Assembly: GCA_030710605.1 (NCBI GenBank)
Contig: CP092879.1
Span: forward strand, 39,680,842 to 39,744,841
Reading direction: 5' to 3'
DNA: 64,000 bases
Source of the DNA: Cordylochernes scorpioides
Taxonomy: Eukaryota; Arthropoda; Arachnida; Pseudoscorpiones; Chernetidae
Shown: piece after piece, positions 55,060-64,000 of the stretch
How positions within the stretch are numbered: the first letter of the stretch is position 1
Layout of the letters: each line of letters starts with the position of its first letter
Notes under the pieces: generated by a model
What the model was told of the DNA's origin: nothing
Database searches by the model: none
The model's input: the letters and a program-made list of their open reading frames with translations, nothing else
Program-made: the position numbers and the translations under genes

Positions 55060-55288
55060 AAAAACGGGTCTTTTTTGCAGGAGTCTGCGTATCAACTTCG
55101 TCTTTAACTTTTCTCTTCGAAGTTTCGATTCTGTGGACCGCCTTCTGGTGTACATGCAGCCCTTTTGTTTACCCACCGACGCATTTCAAAATCCTTTTGC
55201 ACGATATACACTGTGCATTTTGGCCAGATCCGTCTCGTAGGTAATAGCACCAGATTCCTTCTAATTTAAAAGGAATAAACTTCGCCAT
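55060..55288 (-). pseudogene. hAT transposase BED zinc finger, broken
   Basis: From ATG at 55288: MAKFIPFKLEGIWCYYLRDG, CISC, then a stop; the next frame continues with HVHQKAVHRIETSKRK and a lysine-rich nuclear-localisation-like stretch. C-x2-C plus H-x5-H and the aromatic start form a BED finger that binds element ends. A single frameshift near 55175 separates the two halves. Confidence 0.7.
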
Positions 55289-56036
55289 CACAATCAAGAA
55301 GTGAAAAGCTTACCAAAAATGTCCGACGCGTTTTCTATTGAGAAATAACAAGGTCCGATAATATTGTTTTAGAGACTTTGTTTTATGTTCGTATAAGTTG
55401 AAAACTACTTTAGGCTGATGCTTAATAGTGACGAAGCAGTTAATGAAATGACATTAATAAAATTTAATTTAAATTAAATGACAAAAAAAGCTAGCGAGGG
55501 TTTCACAAAATGAACAGCAGGGCAGTGCGTTCATGATGACCCATGCATACAGAGTACAGGATGGAGAGTATAAACAGAGATTCAAAAATAAAATTATAAA
55601 ACAATTTGGAGCCCAGATAAGAGGTTAGTGGCGGGTCCATGTTACACACAGGTCCACCACAAAAATAAAGGGATGCCGCTACTATCTAAGAAGCCACAAT
55701 TTGCATGTCAACAAAAACTGGGGCCCCCTCCATGTATACTGCTGCATACTCTCATTCTAGAGGCTGTCATTTTGGAAAGATCTTGCAGAATAACCCTTCG
55801 TTATTTCGTAATTTCAAATCTCTCAGAAAAAAAAAAGACCCGAAATGCAGCTATATAAACAAAACGTCAAATGTGTGCTATCTCATCATCTGTTTGATTA
55901 CCAAAATGCTAGATAAGAAAAATATGTTTTTGCGCTGGTTTTCATGCACAAACCAGTAATCCCGGGATTTTTCGAGCAGAATCCCGGGATTTCGGGATCA
56001 TTATTTGGCTCCGGGATCCCGGGATTAGAGGCCCTA

Positions 56037-56600
56037 GTGATGTGTATAGGCTTTGTTGAGCATTCAATCTTTATTTCCCTATTTATGTAGTTTTGGTGAG
56101 GACTTGTTTCAGTCTATATACCAGTTTTTGTGTTGTGTACATCCTTAAGAATTCTTCAAAATTCAGTTAATTTTCCAATCTGTTTGACTCTATACATTCT
56201 AGCATGTGAAGAGTCTAGGTTTTGTGAAGCATTCAATTATTATTTCCTTATTTATATAGTTGTGGTTGGATGCTTATATCAGTATTGATACCAGTTCATG
56301 TGCTGTGCACATCCTCAAGATTCTTCAAAATTCAGAAAGAGTTCAAATCTCTTTGACTTAATATATTCTAGCATGTGGTGAGACGAATATTTTGTGAAGC
56401 ATTCAATTATTATTTCCTTATATACGAGTATGTATATTGTGGTAGAGTGCTTGTTCGAGTTTTGATACTATTTCTTGGAAGTTGTGCACATCCTCAAAAT
56501 TCTTCAGGGATCAGAAAAATTTCTAATCTCTGTTTGATTTTATGAATTGAAGCATGTATTGAGGCTGGGTTTGTGAATCATTCAATGCAGAGTGTGGGAA
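56037..56600. repeat. satellite-like array, right part
   Basis: Three further units of the 53985-54460 array (landmarks tttatgtagttttggtg, gtgtacatccttaag, tctagcatgtgaagag), continuing after the hAT insertion. Confidence 0.82.
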
Positions 56601-57068
56601 TATTTCTCAACCCCTTTAATATCAGTGGTCTCAGTTGACTTGTTCTAAACCTTGTAATCCTGGGCTTATCTCTTCGCGAAGGGAATAAGATTCAAAATCT
56701 CTTCCGGATTTAGCTGCTATACAAATGGTTTTCATTCCCAGGGTTAATATAAGTTTTAAACTATGGCAAGTATTCTGCATCGCCAAGTTTACCAGTATTT
56801 ATTCCTCTATCGTCTTTTAGCTATGCACCAGTCATTTCACTCGGGATATAGAATCAGGGCATAAGTAGAACTGTCCTAATTTAACGATTATCGTATTAGC
56901 GACCTTCTACTCAAGCTATTTTTATGCCATCAAAAATGAGTTGCCTATATCTAATCAAACCTCCATTGACCGATCACCTCCAGGAGAGGCCAAGAGTCCG
57001 TCAAAACAGTTAAACTGTAATAGGAGAAAAGATATAATTCTAAAGTTGATATGTTAAAGGAATATATA

Positions 57069-57247
57069 TAAGGTTATTCCAAAAGTTCGTAAACACTTGC
57101 AAAAATTTAAATACTAAAATTATTCGCCGTTATGTATAATGTCGTTGTATTATGTATGAAGTAATTGTATTATGTATTATTATGCATTCGCCGTAATAAT
57201 ATTATTCGCCAAGTAATAAGAAAACAAAAACTTTTGGGACAACCTTA
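57069..57247. mobile_element. mariner-type MITE
   Basis: TAAGGTTATTCCAAAAGTT at the left, mirror of TAAGGTTGTCCCAAAAGTT at the right, TA on both sides. No ORF; 179 bp. Confidence 0.78.
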
Positions 57248-57411
57248 TAGTATTATATTTGAAACGGTTCATGATTACAGGACATGAAGAAAGGAAAATA
57301 TAAATAGGGAGAATTTAATGATTTGAAGAGGAAACTCTTCTTCATGATATGAGCCTATGTTAATTTTCAATTATTGGATCATACTAAAATTTGATATATA
57401 CGTTTCATATA

Positions 57412-58068
57412 CATTCGAGCTTGAATAATTCGAAGCTCAAAGGACCAAAAAATATCGATTTATACAAAAATTTGAATTAAAAACGTTCTGAATAAAAGAC
57501 TTAAAACAATATAATCTCGCATTTTCAATCAATATCTTTATTAAGAATAACATTAATTGTTGTAAATTTACATTTTTACCTTATATGTATATTATGTGAA
57601 ATAATGGTATGTATATTGTAAAACGTCATTTGAAAATTATCCAGCATGTGTTTCTTTTAAACGAAAAATCGAAATTTATTTTCAAGGAAAAATAATGACC
57701 ATTTCTAACCTTAGGGATGAAGTATAAAAGGATGAATTCCCATCCCTGGACACTTTTATTTTTCCGTTTATCATTACTCTTCACAATTCATCCTTTCATA
57801 CTTCATCCCTAAGGTTAGAAATAATCATTATTTCACCTTGAAAATAAATTTCGATTTTTCGTTCAAAAGAAACACATGCGGGATAATTTTCAAATGTTGT
57901 TTTACAATCATAAGCCGCATTATATTGTATTATAATGGTATGTATATATTTTTATACAATATACTACCACATTATAACCACGATTTTTTAACATTATTTT
58001 ATAGGAAATTATAGGGGACCAAGATAAATATTCGAATTAAAGATGTTCGAATTATCAACGGTCTACTG
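57412..58068. mobile_element. Tigger-type relic with SINE-like fold-back inside
   Basis: Right end ...CAACGGTCTACTG|TA (CAGTAGACCGTTGATAATTC on the minus strand) is Tigger-like. The left end near 57412 (cattcgagcttgaataattcg) is decayed. 57605-57950 is an inverted pair of the 10850-11380 SINE-like body (aacgaaaaatcgaaatttat / mirror). Confidence 0.6.
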
Positions 58069-59220
58069 TAATATCTTTTGAAGTACTGGAGAGATTAAAA
58101 AATTGAATATATTTAATTAATTCTAAAATACACACAATATAAACAACAGCTAACATGGAATCACACTGAAAACCTTAAAGCAAAGCTCAAGACTGAGATG
58201 AGTAGAGAATCTTGGTGGCACGGATTGAATTCCTCTTTGATTAAAGATAATGAAGGAAATAATTTCTAACATAATTTGTTGATTGGAAGTTTGTTTGGAG
58301 AAGATATACCTACTATACCTAATATTTTATTTAATTCCTGACGTTTCGGTGACTGTATTACTTCATATATTCTTTTACATCAGGGGAATTTTATTATTCC
58401 TATCGTCTTTGTACTTATATAAACACGAATTTCTCTTAATAAATACATATAAAAAGCGTCACGTATTTGTTGCATCATGTAACCTCCTATATATTTCTCG
58501 AAGAGTAACAGAGAGTCACTTAGATGTCGGATAGAAAAAAAAATGGTTTATGTAGCTAGATCTTTTTCAAAGAAAATATTAGTGAATTTAAAAATGCAAA
58601 TTCTTTGAATATAATTATCTACAGATACTTTGTGTAATTTGGAATAACAAACACATATATGAAAATAGTACAAATGCGAAATTGTACTAGGATAAGATGG
58701 AAAATTAAGAAAAAGGCATTTTTCTTTCTTAATTTATGTACCTTATCCTAGTATAATATCATATCTGTACTGTATTTTTATATGATAATATTTTTTAAAT
58801 TATAGTTACAATTTATATATTAATATATTGAAAAGTTGACCAATATATTCCAAACTAAAGTGGTCGAAGTTTCCCGCTAGGAGAGAAGCTAAACGTCAGG
58901 TTGGAGTATCCCTCGTGGAAGACGTGAAACCTAAACGAATTATCTCTTAATTGTTTTAACCAAGTAACACATTAATTGGATTTTCTTTGATTGCATCAAA
59001 TGGCAAGCTGTTGTTAACTAAAATAGTTAGCTAGGTAATACTAAAACGTGTTAATAATTAGTGTTAATGCCCTAAATAAGATATCCTTATATAACATTAC
59101 CTTTATAAGGACACCATTGTATATGATATAATAATGTATCATATATAAATATACTTTATTGCTATCTACCAAATGTATTTAATAAAAGAAGAACTTCTAT
59201 TTTGAACATCTCCATAACAG
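58069..59220. other. AT-rich stretch with one short fold-back
   Basis: 58661-58785 is an inverted pair of the outer tail of the hammerhead fold-back family (atagtacaaatgcgaaattgt, aggataagatgg, aaaaaggca / mirror). No gene. Confidence 0.55.
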
Positions 59221-59225
59221 AGGGT

Positions 59226-59305
59226 CGGTGGAAGGATGGTCTATACTGTTGGTTTTCGACCGCTACGACCCGGGTTCTATTCCCGCATTTGGCACTTTTT
59301 TATGA
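59226..59305 (+). tRNA. tRNA-like sequence with pol III terminator, weak
   Basis: A-box-like TGGAAGGATGGTCTATACTG, B-box GGGTTCTATTCCC and a T6 run follow in tRNA order. The acceptor stem is poor. Probably a tRNA-derived pseudogene or SINE head. Confidence 0.4.
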
Positions 59306-59807
59306 ATAAAAAATGCTTCAATGAACCCCCGAATATTGCAAATGTCCAACCCTTTCAGAGAGTACAAGTAACCAAACGGGGCTATGGCACATTTGTAAGT
59401 GCAAAGTCGAACTGTTTTTAACATACGTAGACATGTGGTGCACTTACAGTAAAAACAGTCGCCTACTTCTACCCACCATGATTATCATGGTCTGTACAAC
59501 ATGTACTAGGGATAAGCAAAAAAAAAAGTAATTATAACGAAGAATTGCCTCGAGAGCTAGCTAAAATAAATATAGCATAGAAAAGTATCGTTCAAAAGTT
59601 GAGTAGAATATTTTAATTTTTAACTCAATTTATTTTTACCTATTTATTTCATTGTAATTTATATACCGATTCTGAATATTATTTTGTGCTCTGTCAAATC
59701 TATAGGAAATAAACAAAAAATCTAATGTCGAAACTCTATACGGAACGCCATAACAAAAGTATATTATTTATTGTTTATATATATTTATATTAAAACAAAA
59801 GAAAATA

Positions 59808-59945
59808 TACTTGACCAGAGCATTTTAGATGGCAGAACGCCATCTAGTGGAAAAAAATTCAACAAAACGTTGATTCAAATTGTTCCATGATATTTGGCCA
59901 AACCATTTTCCTGATAAATCAAGAAAGACCAACTACGATAATCAC
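59808..59945. repeat. half copy of the 18175-18385 repeat family
   Basis: acttgaccagagcatttt, agatggcagaacgccatctag, aacgttgattcaaattgttcc, tttggccaaacc, tgataaatcaagaaa. Confidence 0.65.
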
Positions 59946-60794
59946 ATAGTCAATTTGTTAAAGTGTTTAAACGGTTTTTTATATTGAATACCTTTAAATA
60001 AAAGATTTATCATCTTCATAAAATAGTGTTTATATTTTTATTACAAACGTATATTACGTACATTACGTACATTTGAATTGATATTTTTGAAAGGCCAAGG
60101 TTGACTTAGAAAAACTACATATATATGAGCTAAAGAGGTTAAAAACTTTCATAATATCACAATACGATCAAAATTAAACCAATATATTTAACACATATCC
60201 GTTAAACTGGCGTAACAGCTTGGAGAGTTTACCACTGATGAGCTAGGCACTCTCATCAAATTTTCATTGCAGTTGTTCTTTTTAAAAGAATCATTCGCGT
60301 CTATAATAGTTTCGAATTCACATATCAGTAATGTTTAAAAATCAATATGTTAATATAAAAGATATCGTTATATTTTTAAATATATGAATTCCCATATATA
60401 TAGCATATACAGAATCACAGAAAGGCAGTTTCAAGATGAAATAATATATAAAATAAACAACGGGTGTCAAAAATAAACTCTAGAGAAGGTTTACTAAACG
60501 TAAAGCTAAACCTACACGTGACCCCCAGTAAAACTGAGAAAGGGCAGTGTTATCTTAGCAAAGAGCTCTGCAAATACGAGTCCATAAGAAGGTGGTACCA
60601 AGAAGTGGATGTCATCTTAAATGGCTTTAACACCCTGGAGAGTCGTTCTGGAGTTTTATGTCTTGGATTTTATTGAGTGTCACTTCCAGGGCTTTAAAAC
60701 CTTTCGGAAAAATCTTTCTTATTTGCATCTCCTTGTCTCTACGATATTTTAATTGGTAGATTAAATCACCTAAGATGTGTCAACTTCCTCCTAT
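59946..60794. other. mostly AT-rich, no gene seen
   Basis: 60195-60280 resembles 25780-25850 (dispersed pair). 60470-60790 is less AT-rich but holds no convincing ORF; the 70-aa ORF at 60464 is unrecognised. Confidence 0.5.
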
Positions 60795-63631
60795 CAGTGT
60801 TGGGCAAATATTAATTAAAATGATTTATTAAAGATTAACAATTGATTAATTGTTAATTGTAATTTTCACAATTAACAATTAATCAATTGTTAATTTCACT
60901 TTATAAAATTAAAAATTAATTAATTGTCTAGAGAAATTTAATTAATCTAACAAATAAAAAAATTACTGGTGCATAATAAACTGGTATATAATATACTGTA
61001 CAGGCCTGCGTGGGACGTGGACGCAGGTACAATATAACTATTGAACTATTTAAATACACATGTTAGCAACAAATAAAAGACTGATGCAAATGATCATCAA
61101 TAACTTTAATTAAGCATGATTAGATAGACAATGATAATTTATAATTTCTTGTAATAATTTAAATTACATTTCAGTACCACTCTCTTCTCGAACATGCTGT
61201 CCGACAATTTGTGACTCTTTGGCAGATTTGTCATTGTCGCAAAAGAAAAAAGGCGTTCAACTGCAGCTGACGATGGTAAAGGTGTGTTGTATTTAATAAA
61301 AACACTTTTTATCTCAGGATATCTATTGAGTAGTTTCAAATCTTGGCTTTCCTCTGCAAAAAAATGCAGCATCAAAAGTTCAGCTTTATTCATTGGTGCA
61401 TCGGAGGAGCATCCGTTTTTTTCTGAGATTGAACTATCGGAGTCAGAGTCAAAATTGAAAAAAAGGTTTTCTTTGGTACTTTTTGTTGTTGCTACTGTTG
61501 CTACTATATTTCCACTAATTTTTTCGGAAATGCAGGTCTTGAAAACTTTTAGAATCTTGGTACGATCCGCGGGCTCAAAACAAGTCAACCATTTATTTTT
61601 GAATCTTGGGTAGGATAATGCCGCAATAGCCGCTATTTCAGCTTCAGGAGTGGTGACGTCAAGCATTTTTTCAAATCTCTTCTCTACACTCTCTCTGTAT
61701 GCCTTGGCCAACGGATTGCAAAAGGAAAAGTTGTTTTTCTTCTCAATTTTTAGCAATTTTTTTCTCAGCGCAAGAAGGCACGGCAGAACTATCCCATAAT
61801 ATGCGTTAGTCTCACTCTGCATTATGTCGAGGGCTTCTGCCACTGGCGAAGTTCACGTCAAATACTCTTGTATGTATTCGAATTCGTTGTCTTTGATAGC
61901 ATTTTTTATGTTCAATAATCTATGTAAGAGTAAGCTTTTTTCTTTAATATCGAAAATTTGCAGGAAGGCATCAAACAAGCTATTCCATCTGGTCTCACCA
62001 GGTCGACTTAACGTGTGTCCTAACACATTCTGCATTATTTCAGCACTCTTTGGTCGTCCTGCAGCCTTCCACAAAGCATTACATTTCTTCATGATTGCAG
62101 CATGCATTTGCGACAGAGGGTTGTCTTGCTCACTTCAAAAGTTTGTTCGCGTCCGTAGTTGCGCAAAGGCTTAACGTATGCGCACAGCATCGTAAATGGG
62201 CAGGAAGTAAATGCTCAGGATCTTCTAAATTTGATGATTCGTCGTCTTCAACATCTGATTCAGAAAAGGCTTCTGTTGGCTGAGAGTCTGGCATAACTTC
62301 ATCAACAATATTTATATTGGTCAATTTGACACCGAACATTTTGAAAGCTTTTACGAAATTGCTGCCATTATCCGTCACCAATGCAACAATTTTATTCGTA
62401 TTGAGGTCGAAATGATCGTTAATTTCTTGAATTATATCGGATAGTCAATTGTAGCTGTGGACGCCTTTGAATCGTTGACAAGCTAACGCCACTGAAACTC
62501 TGCGTAGATCATTTGTGATCCAGTGCGCTGTAACTCCTATAAAACTTCTCTTTTTACTGGACCAAATATCTATTTCTGTGCACACATAGGAAGCTTCTTT
62601 TAGTTTCGACTTTATCTTAGCTACTTGCGTTTCATAGTGGTTTTCTATACGACGTCCTAGTGAAAGTCGACTCATTAGAGTTAGCCCCATTTCAGATATT
62701 TCCAAGTCCGTGAATATTTTTGAAAAATATGGATCTTCCACTGCACGTAATGGGATCATGGAATGTATAAAATATTTCAGAATATTTTCATCGAATTGTT
62801 CTTGTGTAATTTTATTCTCATTTGACTTCTCAGTTTTTACCTCGGATTTCTTTTTTTTTTACATATCTTTTGTACTCTTCAATGCATTCTTGCCCGTGTT
62901 TTCGCTTCAGGTGACTCAAAAAGTTTGACGTACAATTATGATATCTTTTAATTTTAGTTAATACATCTCTTGGACATTTCATACAAAGCGCTGTGATTTT
63001 ATTACCAGTGGACTCTTCAAGCAAGGATTTGAAATATGTTCCATCTAGCATGTAAAGCCGCGCTTGCGAAGACGAACACTCGACGGTGTCAGTTGGTGGC
63101 ACAGGCGAAGATGTTTCTAATGACTCATTAATGTCCGAAACCGAAAAAGTCACTAGAATGTTACTGTCTTCGTCCATTTCGTTTATCGACGCCATTTTAT
63201 TTCACTAGTCTAGAACAATGTATTTTTAACCAAAACAAACATTCACGTATGTAAAAGGCTTAACGTGACAAGAATAGTTCATCAATGAGAAGGATTGATT
63301 TTTTATGCAGTGTAATTTTTTAAACCTTTCATTGAATCTGTTATTTTATTTATTCTGTATTAATACATATTTAATTGTTAGTTTTAATTGTTTCATAAAA
63401 CAATTTTAAAAATTAATTGCAATTAATTTAATTGCAATTGATTTAATTGCAACTGATTTAATTGAAAAATTAATTGCAATTGATTTAATTTCAATTAATT
63501 TAATTTCAATTAATTTAATTGCAATTTAAAGAATAATTGCAATTGATTTAATTGCAATTAATTTATTAGCAATTAATTTCTTAGTCAATTAACAATTTAA
63601 TTGAAAAATAATTTTTTAGTGCCCAACACTG
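60795..63631 (-). mobile_element. hAT DNA transposon, nearly full length
   Basis: CAGTGTTGGGCA / TGCCCAACACTG ends, exact 8-bp target duplication cctcctat (60787-60794 and 63632-63639). Subterminal regions are long runs of aattgattaattg-type repeats, likely transposase binding sites. Transposase remnants on the minus strand fill the middle. Length 2837 bp, usual for hAT. Confidence 0.95.
61139..63195 (-). pseudogene. hAT transposase (ZBED type), broken
   Basis: Five pieces in order. 63195-62830: N-terminus with BED finger, ALCMKCP and FLSHLKRKHGQE (C-x2-C, H-x4-H), frame lost at a poly-A run. 62759-62445: YVCTEIDIWSSKKRSFIGV, with the first acidic catalytic residue region. 62381-62130: VTDNGSNFVKAF (second Asp) and RCCAHTLSLC (C-x2-H). 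62107-61853: RPGETRWNSLFDAF. 61843-61139: WLTCFEPADR and the dimerisation domain TPLPSSAAVERLFSFAT near the C-terminus. All hAT landmarks are present, so only a handful of frame breaks inactivate it. It would excise and insert the element via a DDE mechanism in the nucleus. Confidence 0.92.
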
Positions 63632-63787
63632 CCTCCTATATCAGATTGGCAATGTCTATTAGAATGAGATTAATGTAGATAAAGATGAAGTATTATCATT
63701 AGCGGTAGAGGACAGATCCCTCATCAAAATACTAAAATTTCGACACTAAATTGGATATGCTATGTACTAATACATAATAGTATTTAT

Positions 63788-64000
63788 AAAAAAAGGCATC
63801 TCCTTATCATGCAACTGAAAGTTACTGATGGCTTGCGTCATCTATCGGAATAAATATCAACTATTCTCGTTGATTTTTAATTATTCCAGAATTGGCCAAA
63901 TACCCATTCTTGATTAATCAAGAAAAGCTAACCACGGACGCTTTTCGGGCTGTTGGCCCTCATCAGGGTGGTGCAAGCTGTACCTTAACGACTAAAAAAT
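63788..64000 (-). mobile_element. hammerhead-bearing repeat unit (single arm)
   Basis: Matches one arm of the 6954-7404 fold-back from ggcatctccttatc to gctaaccacggacgc and continues past the ribozyme (caagctgtaccttaacgac) to the window edge. Shows the unit as a single arm of ~210 bp rather than inverted pair, at least within the window. Confidence 0.82.
63927..63979 (-). ncRNA. near-canonical hammerhead ribozyme
   Basis: Minus strand: ACCAC/GTGGT stem I, CTGATGA core, GGGC-CAACA-GCCC stem II, GAAA, then AGCGTC. Relative to 7211-7262 the last stem I pair is C opposite C, and stem III has A instead of C after GAAA, so activity may be reduced. Confidence 0.8.

Larger units (their letters stand above)
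54461..56036 (-). mobile_element. non-autonomous hAT element
   Basis: Terminal repeats TAGGGCCTCCAATCC and TAGGGCCTCTAATCC (mirror at the right), subterminal repeats of ATCCCGGGAT, 8-bp target duplication gtgatgag/gtgatgtg (7 of 8). Contains a BED-finger remnant on the minus strand and a nested small hAT element (54781-55026). Length 1576 bp; too short for an active transposase. Confidence 0.88.

Noticed and set aside
61824-62283. Plus-strand ORFs over the hAT element
   Set aside because: Antisense shadows of the hAT transposase remnants.

Overview
The window is AT-rich animal nuclear DNA (most likely an arthropod or other invertebrate) made almost entirely of transposable elements and their relics. 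I found no convincing host gene, rRNA gene or functional tRNA gene. Animal origin is suggested by the mix of families: a Penelope-like element with a GIY-YIG endonuclease, a Copia element whose primer-binding site matches the internal half of initiator tRNA-Met (as in Drosophila copia), mariner/rosa-type, hAT and Tigger-like DNA transposons, and Helitrons. The species cannot be named from the sequence alone.

Layout. 1-515: end of a Helitron carrying a 32-bp tandem repeat. 692-1070: interspersed repeat that also serves as an empty site for a later Copia insertion. 3185-7590: Penelope-like element (PLE) with an inverted, truncated partial copy on its left; a Helitron-derived segment sits in the left copy and a hammerhead-ribozyme-bearing fold-back in the right copy. 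8640-12535: fold-back elements, a SINE-like tRNA-derived repeat, a Tigger-type MITE and a 645-bp palindrome. 12578-18152: element bounded by ~850-bp direct repeats, with an exon-like ORF on the minus strand. 18741-20036: DD41D mariner. 21023-22156: Helitron filled with a minisatellite. 22195-24100: hammerhead-like fold-back, Tc1-type MITE, poly-G and TG-rich simple repeats. 27221-29348: Helitron with a remnant of the Rep/helicase N-terminus. 30372-32714: an unclassified 1-kb insertion with a 13-bp target duplication, then a solo LTR. 35869-37817: LINE-derived element with an intact ORF1 (gag) and a gutted ORF2. 39609-41750: Helitrons. 42054-50807: Copia element with a second, younger, opposite-strand Copia nested in it (45610-50056). 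51372-52129: deleted mariner. 53176-53883: Helitron. 53985-56600: satellite-like array split by a hAT element. 57069-58068: MITEs. 60795-63631: nearly full-length hAT element. 63788-64000: another hammerhead-bearing repeat.

The most striking signal is a canonical type-I hammerhead ribozyme at 7211-7262, with a near-canonical second copy at 63927-63979. Several otherwise unrelated fold-back repeats carry hammerhead-like cores at the matching place in their arms. This suggests that self-cleaving RNAs of Penelope type seeded many of the fold-back repeats here. The other main observations are a HAL1-like gag-only LINE, two different mariner families with the same snap-back end structure, a Helitron-derived insert flanked by an unexpected 10-bp target duplication, a head-to-tail Helitron dimer, and the dated nested Copia pair.
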